Source: Methylaequor sp045563055 (GTDB lineage: Bacteria > Pseudomonadota > Alphaproteobacteria > Methylaequorales > Methylaequoraceae). From it: a DNA stretch of 64,000 nt. The notes beneath the pieces were generated by a model. It was not told the origin of the DNA, did no database searches, and saw nothing but the letters and a program-made list of their open reading frames with translations. How positions within the stretch are numbered: position 1 is the first letter of the stretch; every line of letters begins with the position of its first letter. Positions 27,800 through 35,855 of this stretch are shown piece after piece. The position numbers and the translations under genes are program-made. The DNA lies in assembly GCA_045563055.1 (NCBI GenBank), contig JBJKUR010000008.1, forward strand, positions 138,247-202,246, read 5' to 3'.

Positions 27800-28324
27800 T
27801 TATTTTTTTTCGTCTTTTGATACTTCTTTTAATTCTTTGTCTTGGTTTGATTTGTCATCAATACTTTTCTTTTCACTAACAACAGAATTTTTTTCTGAGC
27901 TTTTTAAATTTCCAATGTTTTTATTAGTATTTTTTTCTTCCAAAACTGAATTTGATGTGTTCTGGGTTAAGTTTTTTTCTGCAATTCTTGCTGACTTTCC
28001 GCTTCGTTGACGAAGATAATATAGTTTAGATCTTTTCACACTTCCAATTTTTGCGACTTCAACTTTACTTATTTGAGGTGAAAAAAGAGGAAGGACTCTT
28101 TCTATTCCTTCTCCGTAAGAAATTTTTCTTACAGTGAATGATGAGTTTATACCAGCGTTCTTGATTGCTATACATACGCCTTCAAATATTTGAATTCTTT
28201 CTTTCTCTCCTTCTCTAACTCGAAGGTGAACTTTTACTGTATCTCCAGGGCTAAATTTAGGAAGTTTTTTATCTGACTGAAGTTCTTTTAATTGTTCCTT
28301 TTCAAACTTTTCAAGTATGTTCAT
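27800..28324 (-). CDS. rplS: Ribosomal protein L19 with long charged C-terminal tail
   Basis: L19 lies at the 30S/50S interface. The core (residues 1 to about 118) is canonical: FSPGDTVKVHLRVREGEKER, QIFEGVCIA, and YYLRQRSGKSARIAEK at its end. A tail of about 56 residues follows, rich in Lys, Glu, Ser and Asn. It is absent from the usual 110-125 residue protein. The tail runs up to a normal stop with no frameshift sign. The start overlaps the trmD stop by 4 bp. It belongs to the rpsP-rimM-trmD-rplS operon. Confidence 0.95.
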   Translation of the reverse strand: MNILEKFEKEQLKELQSDKKLPKFSPGDTVKVHLRVREGEKERIQIFEGVCIAIKNAGINSSFTVRKISYGEGIERVLPLFSPQISKVEVAKIGSVKRSKLYYLRQRSGKSARIAEKNLTQNTSNSVLEEKNTNKNIGNLKSSEKNSVVSEKKSIDDKSNQDKELKEVSKDEKK

Positions 28325-29025
28325 ATTCCCCTCTTATCTTTCTTAATATATTTTTCAAACAAATCTGGTCTTACCTTTTTAGTTTTTTCTATTGATTTTT
28401 TCAATCTCCAATTTGAAATATCTTTATGATTACCACTCAAAAGGACATCTGGGACACTAATGTCTCTCCAAATACTAGGTTTTGTATACTGAGGATACTC
28501 TAGTAGATGGTTCTGGAAACTCTCAGACTTCAAACTATTATTGTTACCTAATACTTCAGGAATAAGTCTTACGCAAGCATCAATTAAAATAAATGATGCA
28601 ATATCTCCAGAGGATAGAATATAGTCTCCTACAGATAGTTCTTCAATTTGGTTATATTCAATAAATCTAGAGTCTATCCCTTCATATCTTCCGCATATTA
28701 TAACTAACTCTTCATACTTCAAATATTCGTAAATTAGATCTTGGTTTATTTTTTTCCCACCTGGGGATAAATAAATAGTCTTAGAATTTTTGCAGGATTT
28801 TTTTTTGGCTTGATCGAGAGAGCTCTGCATAATATCTGGCTTTAAAACCATTCCGGCTCCTCCTCCAAATGGAGAATCATCCAACCCATGGTGCTTATTG
28901 GAGAATTTTTTAATATCAATAGTTTCAATTGAGAATTTTTTTTCCTGAAGTGCATTTCCAGTTATGGAATGATTGAGTGGGCCAGGAAAAATTTCTGGAA
29001 ATAATGTTATAATCTTAAAATTCAT
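28321..29025 (-). CDS. trmD: tRNA (guanine37-N1)-methyltransferase
   Basis: TrmD methylates G37 next to the anticodon and prevents +1 frameshifting. It begins MNFKIITLFPEIFPGPLNHS. The SAM-binding trefoil-knot motifs are ICGRYEGIDSRFIEY (about 109-123) and LSVGDYILSSGD (about 128-139). The catalytic aspartate is expected in the DDSPFGGGAGMV-like loop (about 50-61) and the 165-175 linker. It is 234 aa. It overlaps rimM by 11 bp and rplS by 4 bp. Confidence 0.96.
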   Translation of the reverse strand: MNFKIITLFPEIFPGPLNHSITGNALQEKKFSIETIDIKKFSNKHHGLDDSPFGGGAGMVLKPDIMQSSLDQAKKKSCKNSKTIYLSPGGKKINQDLIYEYLKYEELVIICGRYEGIDSRFIEYNQIEELSVGDYILSSGDIASFILIDACVRLIPEVLGNNNSLKSESFQNHLLEYPQYTKPSIWRDISVPDVLLSGNHKDISNWRLKKSIEKTKKVRPDLFEKYIKKDKRGI

Positions 29026-29530
29026 AGTATTTTGGGTTTAATTGAATTTTTTTTGTTTTAAGATTAATGTCTAATATGTGATCTTCTATCATTGGGACAA
29101 GTAATTCATTGTTAATATGCACGATCTCTAAATAATCTCCAGCACCATGATTCTTTACATCGTTCACTTTACCAATCTTACGGTTGTTTATAAAAACGTT
29201 CAAGTTTACTAGGTCATAAAAATAAAATTGATTTCCTTCGATATTAGGAAGGTGATTTCTATCAACAGCAATTAGCTTTCCTGAGAACTTTCTGGCTTTA
29301 TCCAAATCACTAATTCCTTCTAATGAACAGATAATTTTTTTAGAAGAAATTCTTGTTTGAATTTTTATTTTTTGGTTATCAACGAATATGCATTTGTATT
29401 TATTAAAGTCTTCATATTTTTCTAGGAAGCAATTTACAGATATTTCTCCTTTAACCCCATGAGTTTTTCCAAGTTTTGCTATAATGACTTTATTTTCTTT
29501 ACTAATATTCTGATTCCATTTAATAGACAA
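29015..29530 (-). CDS. rimM: Ribosome maturation factor RimM
   Basis: RimM assists maturation of the 30S head and binds S19. The N-terminal barrel has IAKLGKTHGVKGEISVNCFL (about 18-37), and the C-terminal PRC-barrel-like domain has GKVNDVKNHGAGDYLEI (about 119-135). A Leu-Val-Pro-Met sequence follows. The length of 171 aa is normal. It follows rpsP by 20 bp in the standard order. Confidence 0.93.
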   Translation of the reverse strand: MSIKWNQNISKENKVIIAKLGKTHGVKGEISVNCFLEKYEDFNKYKCIFVDNQKIKIQTRISSKKIICSLEGISDLDKARKFSGKLIAVDRNHLPNIEGNQFYFYDLVNLNVFINNRKIGKVNDVKNHGAGDYLEIVHINNELLVPMIEDHILDINLKTKKIQLNPKYYEF

Positions 29531-29550
29531 ATTTAACTCTCTTATTCTGA

Positions 29551-30144
29551 TTATTTTTCTGGTTTAACCTCAGCTGCTTGAGATGTTGCTTCTGGTTTAG
29601 CCTCTGGTTCTGCAGGTTTAGCTTCAGCTGCTTGAGATGTTGCCTCTGGTTTAGCCTCTGGTTCTGCAGGCTTAGCTTCAGCTGTTTGAGATGTTGCCTC
29701 TGGTTTAGCCTCTGGTTCTGCAGGCTTAGCTTCAGCTGTTTGAGATGTTGCCTCTGGTGCTCCTGACTTTTCTTCTTTAACAGCCTTTTCCATTTCTTCT
29801 TTTGCTTTAAGTTTTTCCTCTTTTGCTTTTAGTTTCTCTAATGTTTTTTTTCTGGGCTTATCTTGTTTTGTTTGTTTTGGAATGCTTGGTTTTTCTGATA
29901 AACCCTCTTTAGCAAGAAATTTGGTTACCCTCTCTGTCGGTTTTGCTCCAACTGAAAGCCAGTATTTAATTCTTTCTATATTTAACATAATTCTTTCAGG
30001 GTCTTCTTTTGTCTTCATTGGGTTATAAGTTCCGAGTCTTTCTAGATATTTTCCGTCACGAGGTGATCTTATATCTGCGGCTACAATTCTAAAAAATGGT
30101 CTTTTTTTTGATCCTCCTCTTGATAATCTAAGTGATACTGACAT
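29551..30144 (-). CDS. rpsP: Ribosomal protein S16 with repetitive C-terminal extension
   Basis: S16 is an early-binding 30S protein. The core (about residues 1-85) is canonical: MSVSLRLSRGGSKKRPFFRI, then VAADIRSPRDGKYLERLGTY. The protein continues to 197 residues. First comes a Lys/Glu-rich helix-prone stretch (about 95-127). Then come three 18-residue repeats and a partial fourth, of the type EATSQTAEAKPAEPEAKP (residues 131-197). Tails rich in Ala, Pro and Glu occur in some alphaproteobacterial S16 proteins. The tail is probably disordered and acidic overall. Upstream is ffh, 13 bp away. Confidence 0.95.
   Translation of the reverse strand: MSVSLRLSRGGSKKRPFFRIVAADIRSPRDGKYLERLGTYNPMKTKEDPERIMLNIERIKYWLSVGAKPTERVTKFLAKEGLSEKPSIPKQTKQDKPRKKTLEKLKAKEEKLKAKEEMEKAVKEEKSGAPEATSQTAEAKPAEPEAKPEATSQTAEAKPAEPEAKPEATSQAAEAKPAEPEAKPEATSQAAEVKPEK
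29554..29754. repeat. 54-bp tandem coding repeats in rpsP (three copies plus a partial copy)
   Basis: Three consecutive 54-bp units occupy 29593-29754, and a truncated unit occupies 29554-29592. They differ by only a few bases, including a T/A residue change (SQTAE versus SQAAE) and one A/V change. The near-identity at the DNA level points to recent duplication, and the copy number may vary between strains. The unit length is a multiple of three, so gain or loss keeps the frame. Confidence 0.9.
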
Positions 30145-30157
30145 TTTAAAATCCTTT

Positions 30158-31537
30158 CTATGTTATTGGTTTGTTTTTATTAATTAAATTCTGCATTTCT
30201 GCGAACTGTCCAGAATTCATCATACGTTCGACATTCTGATTATTCCCCATTTTTTTCATCATTTGGCTCATTTTTTTAAATTGTTTTAATAACTTGTTGA
30301 TATCTTGAACATGTGTTCCTGAGCCTTTCGAAATTCTTATTTTTCTTGATGCTTTCACAAGGTCTGGATAATTTCTTTCCTTTGGAGTCATTGAATTAAT
30401 TATCGCTTTCTGTTTTTTAAAAATATCGTTATTTTTCATTGATTCTTGCATTTTATCTTTTAGTCCGGACATGCCTGGAAGATATTTTAGAACTCCCTGA
30501 ATACCTCCCATTTTTGTTAATTGGTCTAGTTGTTGGGAATAGTCTGTCAAAGTAAATCTACCCTTCAAGAATTTTTGTTGCATTTTTTTTGCTTCTTTAT
30601 CGTCAATCTCTTCAGAAGCTTTCTCAACCAAAGATACAACATCTCCCATACCAAGTATTCTGTTTGCGATTCTGTCAGGATGAAAGGTTTCTAAATCTGC
30701 AATTTTTTCACCAACACCCATAAATTTTATTGGTGTTTTTGTAATTTGTCTCATAGACAAGGCAGCGCCTCCCCTTGAATCGCCATCTACTCTAGTTAAA
30801 ATAGTCCCAGTTAAATTAATTTTTTCAGAAAAACTCTTTGCAGTATTAACAGCATCTTGACCTGTCATGGAATCTGAAACAAGAAGTATTTCAGAGAATT
30901 TAAATTCTTGCTCAATCTCCTTAATCTCATTCATCATTTTATTATCAATATGATTTCTTCCTGCGCTATCTAATATAAGAACATCAAAATCCAGATCCTT
31001 TGCTTTTTTGTATGCTAGCTTGGCAATTTGCAGGGGGTTTTTATTAGGCTGAATTTCAAGGGTGCTAATATCGTTATCCTTACCTAACTTAATTAACTGT
31101 TCTTGAGCGGCTGGTCTGTATATGTCTAAAGAGGCCATCATTACTTTCTTATTATTATTCTTAATTATCCATTTTGCTAGCTTTGCAGATGTTGTAGTTT
31201 TGCCTGAACCCTGAAGGCCAGCCATCATTATCAATGCTGGAGGTGAAGAATTTAAGTTTAATTCGTCATTCTCTGAGCCAAGGAGTTCAGTCAATTCATC
31301 ATTGACAATTTTGATGATCATCTGAGCTGGGGAAACACTTTTTATAATTTCTTGACCAAGTGCTTTTTTTTTAACTTTTTCTATAAAATCTTTTGCTGTA
31401 GAAATTGAGACATCTGATTCTAACAGAGCAACTCTAATCTCTCTCATTGCAGTGCTTAGAGATGATTCATCTATAACACCTTTACCTTTTAACTTTTCAA
31501 AAACATTAGAAATTTTATCAGTTAAATTTTCAAACAC
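30158..31537 (-). CDS. ffh: Signal recognition particle protein Ffh (SRP54)
   Basis: Ffh binds signal sequences and 4.5S RNA and docks with FtsY as a twin GTPase. The N domain begins VFENLTDKISNVFEKLKGKG. The G1 motif is GLQGSGKTTTSAKLA. DSAGRNHID, TRVDGDSRGGAALS and the C-terminal methionine-rich M domain follow (about 320-459). I take GTG at 31537 as the start, because homologs begin MFENL and GGAG lies 11 bp upstream. An upstream TTG at 31558 would add seven non-family residues. The resulting length is about 459 aa. FtsY is encoded 2 kb away on the other strand. Confidence 0.95.
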   Translation of the reverse strand: MFENLTDKISNVFEKLKGKGVIDESSLSTAMREIRVALLESDVSISTAKDFIEKVKKKALGQEIIKSVSPAQMIIKIVNDELTELLGSENDELNLNSSPPALIMMAGLQGSGKTTTSAKLAKWIIKNNNKKVMMASLDIYRPAAQEQLIKLGKDNDISTLEIQPNKNPLQIAKLAYKKAKDLDFDVLILDSAGRNHIDNKMMNEIKEIEQEFKFSEILLVSDSMTGQDAVNTAKSFSEKINLTGTILTRVDGDSRGGAALSMRQITKTPIKFMGVGEKIADLETFHPDRIANRILGMGDVVSLVEKASEEIDDKEAKKMQQKFLKGRFTLTDYSQQLDQLTKMGGIQGVLKYLPGMSGLKDKMQESMKNNDIFKKQKAIINSMTPKERNYPDLVKASRKIRISKGSGTHVQDINKLLKQFKKMSQMMKKMGNNQNVERMMNSGQFAEMQNLINKNKPIT

Positions 31538-31556
31538 GATATTATATTCTCCATAC

Positions 31557-31591
31557 AAAAAAAGTCAGTGCACGAAACTCGTGGACTGACT
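31557..31591 (-). terminator. Terminator-shaped hairpin in the ffh leader region
   Basis: The bases 31563-31591 form a near-perfect inverted repeat: 12 base pairs, one G-G mismatch and a 3-base loop. On the minus strand it is followed by a run of seven T (31557-31563), the form of an intrinsic terminator. It lies only 20 bp before the ffh start, in a divergent region with no known upstream gene on that strand. It may therefore be an attenuator, the end of a very short RNA, or an operator overlapping a promoter. Confidence 0.5.
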
Positions 31592-31619
31592 GTATATTTA
31601 TTCATTGTTTTTATAACAA
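31591..31619 (-). promoter_or_regulatory. Candidate ffh-directed promoter overlapping the hairpin
   Basis: Read on the minus strand, TTGTTA (31614-31619) and TATACA (31591-31596) are 17 bp apart. The predicted start point would fall inside the inverted repeat at 31563-31591. If real, the repeat would act on DNA (an operator) rather than as a complete RNA hairpin. The match to consensus is 4 of 6 in each box, so this is tentative. Confidence 0.3.
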
Positions 31620-31664
31620 AAAACATTTAATTCTTAAAGAGATTTATTTAGATAAAGGTTTAAA

Positions 31665-32489
31665 ATGTTTGATTTTATTAAAACTCACGGCTTAGGGAAC
31701 GATTTTGTTATTTTTCCTGAACATAAAAACTTAGGTATTTCAGAAAAACTTATAAAATTTCTGAGTAATAGAAAAACTGGTATAGGTTGCGATTTAGTTG
31801 TTTTTACTTACAAATCTGATAATGATTATTCACATATTACTGCAAGGTTTTTTAATAGAGATGGTTCTGAAGCAGAAATATGTGGGAATGCTCTTAGATG
31901 TATTGGTAAATATTACTTTAAAAAATTTAATAAAAAACATTTAACAGTTGAAACAGATTCAGGACTGATTGATGTTGAGCAGTATGATTCTGAAAAAATA
32001 GCTGTAGATCTAGGGATGCCAAATTTAAATTGGAAAAAAATTCCACTAAGTGTTGAAACTCAAACAGAGAATTTAGGAATAGACTTTAGTTATCTTAAAG
32101 ACGGTTTTGCATTGAATGTTGGAAACCCTCATTTAATTTTCTTCAATGAAGAAATAAATATCAAAAAACTTGAGAATGAAGCACAAAGAATTTCTAAAAC
32201 AAGTCTTTTTCCCTCTGGAATAAATATAAATGTTGTAAAGGTTATTTCCAAAACTGAAATCAAAGTTCTAACACACGAAAGAGGCGTTGGAATAACACAA
32301 GCCTGTGGTTCAGGGGCTGGAGCTTCGGCCTTTGTTTCAAATAAACTAAATTACTGCGATAATAAAATTAAAGTTCAAATGAACGGTGGATATCTAGATG
32401 TTGAAATTACTAAAGATGGACATATTTTAATAATTGGTGATGCTAAAGAAGTTTATGAGGGTAAGATAAATCTTAAAAGTTATGAGTAG
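31665..32489 (+). CDS. dapF: Diaminopimelate epimerase
   Basis: DapF interconverts LL- and meso-diaminopimelate for lysine and peptidoglycan synthesis. The two catalytic cysteines lie in AEICGNALRCIG (about residue 74) and TQACGSGAGASAF (about residue 213). The N-terminal FIKTHGLGNDFV is the family opening. It is 274 aa. It is the first gene of dapF-mtaB-ftsY, divergent from ffh across a 127-bp region that contains the hairpin. Confidence 0.97.
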   Translation: MFDFIKTHGLGNDFVIFPEHKNLGISEKLIKFLSNRKTGIGCDLVVFTYKSDNDYSHITARFFNRDGSEAEICGNALRCIGKYYFKKFNKKHLTVETDSGLIDVEQYDSEKIAVDLGMPNLNWKKIPLSVETQTENLGIDFSYLKDGFALNVGNPHLIFFNEEINIKKLENEAQRISKTSLFPSGININVVKVISKTEIKVLTHERGVGITQACGSGAGASAFVSNKLNYCDNKIKVQMNGGYLDVEITKDGHILIIGDAKEVYEGKINLKSYE

Positions 32490-32492
32490 TCA

Positions 32493-33743
32493 ATGAAATA
32501 CAATTCAAAAGTTTTAAATCTTGGTTGCAGACTAAATTATTTTGAATCAGAGATGATTAAAGGTATTTTAGAAAAAAATAAAATAAACAAAAAAATCGTA
32601 ATTAATACTTGTGCTGTAACCAACGAAGCTGTCAAAAAATCTATAAGCGAGGTTAAAAAGGCATCTATCAAATTCCCAGACCATCAAATAATTGTCACAG
32701 GATGTGCAAGCCAAATAGAAAAAGATGTTTTTGCTGATCTTTCCAATGTATCTAGAATTATTGACAATAAATTAAAAACTCAAGAAAACCTTTATTTGGA
32801 TTTAGAGCATACAAATGGGGAGGAAGAGGTTGAAGAATTCCCTTTTATAAAAAATACATCATCTTCAAGGTCAAGAGCAATGTTGCAGATTCAACAAGGT
32901 TGTGATCATAGATGCACTTTTTGCATTATTCCATTCGGAAGAGGTGATGCGAAGAGTTTGCCGTTTAATGAAATTAATAAAAGAGCAGAATACATTATCA
33001 AACAGGGTTTTAACGAAATGGTGATAACAGGTGTTGATTTGACCTCATACGGTAATGATCTCAAAGGTATGCCAAGGCTGGGTAATGTGATTAAAAGATT
33101 ACTGTCTTCTCAACCAGAGCTACAAAGACTTCGGTTGTCGTCAATTGATCCCGCAGAGATAGATCAAGATCTATTCAAATTATTCTGCTCGGAAGAGAGA
33201 TTAATGCCACATATTCACCTGTCACTTCAATCAGGCGATGATTTAATACTCAAAAGAATGAAAAGAAGACATTCACGAAAGCAAGTGATTGAACTATGCA
33301 GAAGTTTAAAGAGTTTTAGGCCCGAATTAACTTTTGGTGCAGATATTATTGTTGGTTTTCCAACAGAAACTGACAAGCAGTTTTCAAATACGCTTGACTT
33401 GGTAGAAACAATAAATTTTTCAAATGTTCATGTTTTTCCTTATTCCCCTAAAAAAGGGACTCCTGCATCAAGAATGCCGCAAGTTGATGAAGAAAAGAGA
33501 AAAGAAAGAGCGACAATATTAAGACAAACATCAAAAAGGATTCTTCATAGTCATTTAAATAGAAAAATTGGCAAATCGGCAACTATTTTATTTGAGTCGA
33601 CTAAAAATAGTTATACCAACGAATATTTTAAAGTTAAACTCACAAAATTTAAGGGCAAATTTCCACCGGAATCTGGAGAAATACTAAATGTAAAACTTTT
33701 ACAAAGACAGAATGAAGCACTTATAGCCGAGATTAAACAATAA
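32493..33743 (+). CDS. mtaB: tRNA (N6-threonylcarbamoyladenosine37-C2)-methylthiotransferase
   Basis: MtaB is a radical-SAM methylthiotransferase that makes ms2t6A at position 37 of ANN-decoding tRNAs. The N-terminal UPF0004 domain has cysteines in LGCRLNYFESEM, NTCAVTNEAV and VTGCASQIE. The radical-SAM cluster motif is CDHRCTFCIIPFGRG (about 137-151). A C-terminal TRAM-like segment ends the 416-residue protein. The opening LGCRLNYFES favours MtaB over MiaB or RimO. Its stop overlaps the ftsY start by one base (TAATG). Confidence 0.9.
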   Translation: MKYNSKVLNLGCRLNYFESEMIKGILEKNKINKKIVINTCAVTNEAVKKSISEVKKASIKFPDHQIIVTGCASQIEKDVFADLSNVSRIIDNKLKTQENLYLDLEHTNGEEEVEEFPFIKNTSSSRSRAMLQIQQGCDHRCTFCIIPFGRGDAKSLPFNEINKRAEYIIKQGFNEMVITGVDLTSYGNDLKGMPRLGNVIKRLLSSQPELQRLRLSSIDPAEIDQDLFKLFCSEERLMPHIHLSLQSGDDLILKRMKRRHSRKQVIELCRSLKSFRPELTFGADIIVGFPTETDKQFSNTLDLVETINFSNVHVFPYSPKKGTPASRMPQVDEEKRKERATILRQTSKRILHSHLNRKIGKSATILFESTKNSYTNEYFKVKLTKFKGKFPPESGEILNVKLLQRQNEALIAEIKQ

Positions 33744-34655
33744 TGGTTTTTGGCTGGGTAAAAAAACTAAAGACTGGACTGTCAAAGTCATCCCAAAAAA
33801 TATCAGGAGGCATACAAAAAATTCTTAAAAGTAAGAAGATTGATGATAAAACATTAACTGAACTTGAGGAACTTTTAATATCATCTGATTTGGGTGTAGA
33901 ATGTTCAGCTAAAATAGTAGATGAATTAAAGAAAGCAAAATTAGTCGATCCAAATTCCAAAAAAGTAAAGGAAATAATAAAAAAAAAATTAAAAGAAATT
34001 TTAAAATCATTGGAAAGCGATATACCACTCTCAAAAAGTCTATCCGTAATGATTGTTGTAGGAGTTAATGGAGTTGGCAAAACTGCAACAATTGGAAAAT
34101 TGTCAGAGATGTTTTTTCAGAAAAAAAAAAAAGGTTGGAATGGTTGCAGGTGACACGTTCAGAGCAGCTGCAGTCGAACAACTCAGAGTCTGGTCTCAAA
34201 GAACAAAGTCTGAATTTTTTTCTGCAGAAGAAGCATCTGATCCTGCTGCACTCTCTTACAAGTCGATTTTATCTGCTCAACAAAAAAAAATGGACGTACT
34301 TTTGATAGATACAGCTGGAAGACTGCATAACAAAGCAGACTTAATGGACGAACTATCTAAGATTATTAGGGTTGTTAAGAAAATTGATGAATCATTCCCA
34401 ACGTCAATAATACTTGTATTAGATGGAAACACTGGACAAAACTCTATAAGGCAGGCTCAAGTCTTTAAAGAAACTTGTAATATAAGCAGCTTGATAATTA
34501 CAAAACTTGATGGGACGGCTAAGGGCGGAACAATTATCCCAATTGCAGAAAAGTTAAAAATCCCGATTTCTTATATTGGAACCGGAGAATCGAAGGATGA
34601 TTTAGTGAAATTTAATTGCGATGACTTCTGCAATGCTCTTCTAGATATTGATTAA
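33743..34655 (+). CDS. ftsY: Signal recognition particle receptor FtsY, one-base frameshift in an A12 tract
   Basis: FtsY is the membrane-associated SRP receptor GTPase. The N domain and G1 motif (GVNGVGKTATIGKLSEMF) are in the first frame, which runs into TGA at about 34153. The remaining G domain continues in another frame from 34133: VAGDTFRAAAVEQLRVW, then DTAGRLHNKADLM, TKLDGTAKGGTIIPIA and GTGESKDDLVKF. Between them is an A12 run (34121-34132). Counting 11 As restores a 303-residue FtsY with the normal KVGMVAGDTF joint. The acidic A domain is short. The stop TAA shares TTAA with the opposite gene. Treat as functional only if the tract is a sequencing error or is corrected by slippage. 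Confidence 0.85.
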
Positions 34656-35813
34656 TCTCTAGAAATCATCCAAAGTGAAGAATTTTCTTCATCGGTTATT
34701 AAAAAAATATTTCCTTTTTTGTCTATTTCAAAATCCCTTATTCTTCCTATTTTTTGGTTTTCACTAATGATCGACTCTTTATGGATAATTTTATTATCAT
34801 TTAAGACTAGTCTAGCTAATAATTTGGCTTTAGTTGCACTAATAATTAAATCTCCCTCCCACTCTGGAAATATTTTTCCTTTGTAGAAAGCTATATTACC
34901 AACTCCTATTGAGGGGAACCCACGAAATGATGGGTTTGTCATATATATGTTTGTAAGATTCTTTTCCAATTTTAAACCCTGAGTATTCCATTCCTCCCCA
35001 TGCAACATCTTTCCATCCAAAATTACCTCCAAAATTTACCATTCCTATATTGTCTCCTCCGCGAGGGCCATGCTGTGAGATATAAATTTCATTATTATGC
35101 GGTGAAATTGTTATACCTTGTGGATTTCTTATTCCTATTTGAAATATTTCTGGCAACCAATTGTCATGACCAACAAATACTGGATTATCTTTTGGAATTG
35201 ATCCATCTGTATTGATGCGAATAATACTACCTGGATGTTTGGTCGGATCTTGGGCAATCATGCCTTCATCCCTTTCACCAAAACCAGCAAAAAGTTGATT
35301 GTTTTTAATTATAATTCTTGATCCCCAATGTTTATTTTTTTTTAATTTTGGTTGGGCTATCAGTAGGATTTCTAAATCCTCAATTTTATTCCCGCTCAGT
35401 TTTCCTCTAGCAATTGCTGTGCTAGACTCTTTACTTCTAGTCAAAAAATCTTTTGATTTACTGAAATCATGACTATAGGTAAAATAGATATAGCCGTCAT
35501 CGTGGCAGTATATATCTAGCAATCCCCACCCTGACCACTTCCATTATTTTTTAAAAAGGGTATTTTGTGTTCAATAACTGATAAATTCTTGGTTGCGAAA
35601 TCTAATTTTAGAATCCTGCCATGCTTTTCAGTAATTAAAAGTGTACTCTCATCAACGAATGTCATTCCCCATGGAAAACTTAATTGATTATTAAATGTTT
35701 CTGTCAGTGTAAAAGGTACATTTGTTCTATTATAATTTTTATAGTTGCTGAACTCAAGAGAGTGGGCGAAAATTGAAAAAAAAAAACCCTATTAGAAAAA
35801 ATATATGTAACAT
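34652..35813 (-). pseudogene. PQQ-dependent aldose sugar dehydrogenase, broken by three frameshifts
   Basis: Translated in pieces, this is a YliI/soluble glucose dehydrogenase-like six-bladed beta-propeller protein of about 386 residues with a signal peptide. The pieces show LSFPWGMTFVDESTLLITEK, a GGLLDIYCHDDGYIYFTYS-like stretch, the PQQ-site region HGPRGGDNIG, and WVPSIGVGNIAFYKG. Three frame changes interrupt it: a T11 run (A11 at 35775-35785 on the plus strand, one too many), a GGGG near 35522-35530 (one missing or two extra), and a CCCC near 34914-34917 (one extra). Three events in 1.2 kb argue for real decay, unlike the single events in priA and ftsY. PQQ synthesis genes are not in the window. 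Confidence 0.8.
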
Positions 35814-35855
35814 TAAAATATTAAACTAATATAATTAATTAATTTTTACAATAAA

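Noticed and set aside
29554..29754. Regular repeats considered as a CRISPR array
   Set aside because: The units are contiguous with no unique spacers, keep the rpsP frame and encode an 18-residue repeat, so they are coding tandem repeats.
29578..29766. Cysteine- and tryptophan-rich open frame on the plus strand across the rpsP tail
   Set aside because: It is the reverse reading of the repeats, has no ribosome site and no family match, and lies wholly within a real gene.
34068..34153. Overlap of two ftsY reading frames considered as two separate genes
   Set aside because: The G1 motif lies in the first frame and the rest of the GTPase in the second, with a perfect joint at the A12 tract. This is one interrupted gene.
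34652..35032. C-terminal dehydrogenase fragment considered as a separate small gene
   Set aside because: It continues the beta-propeller of the upstream fragment after removing one C from a CCCC run, and has no start signals of its own.
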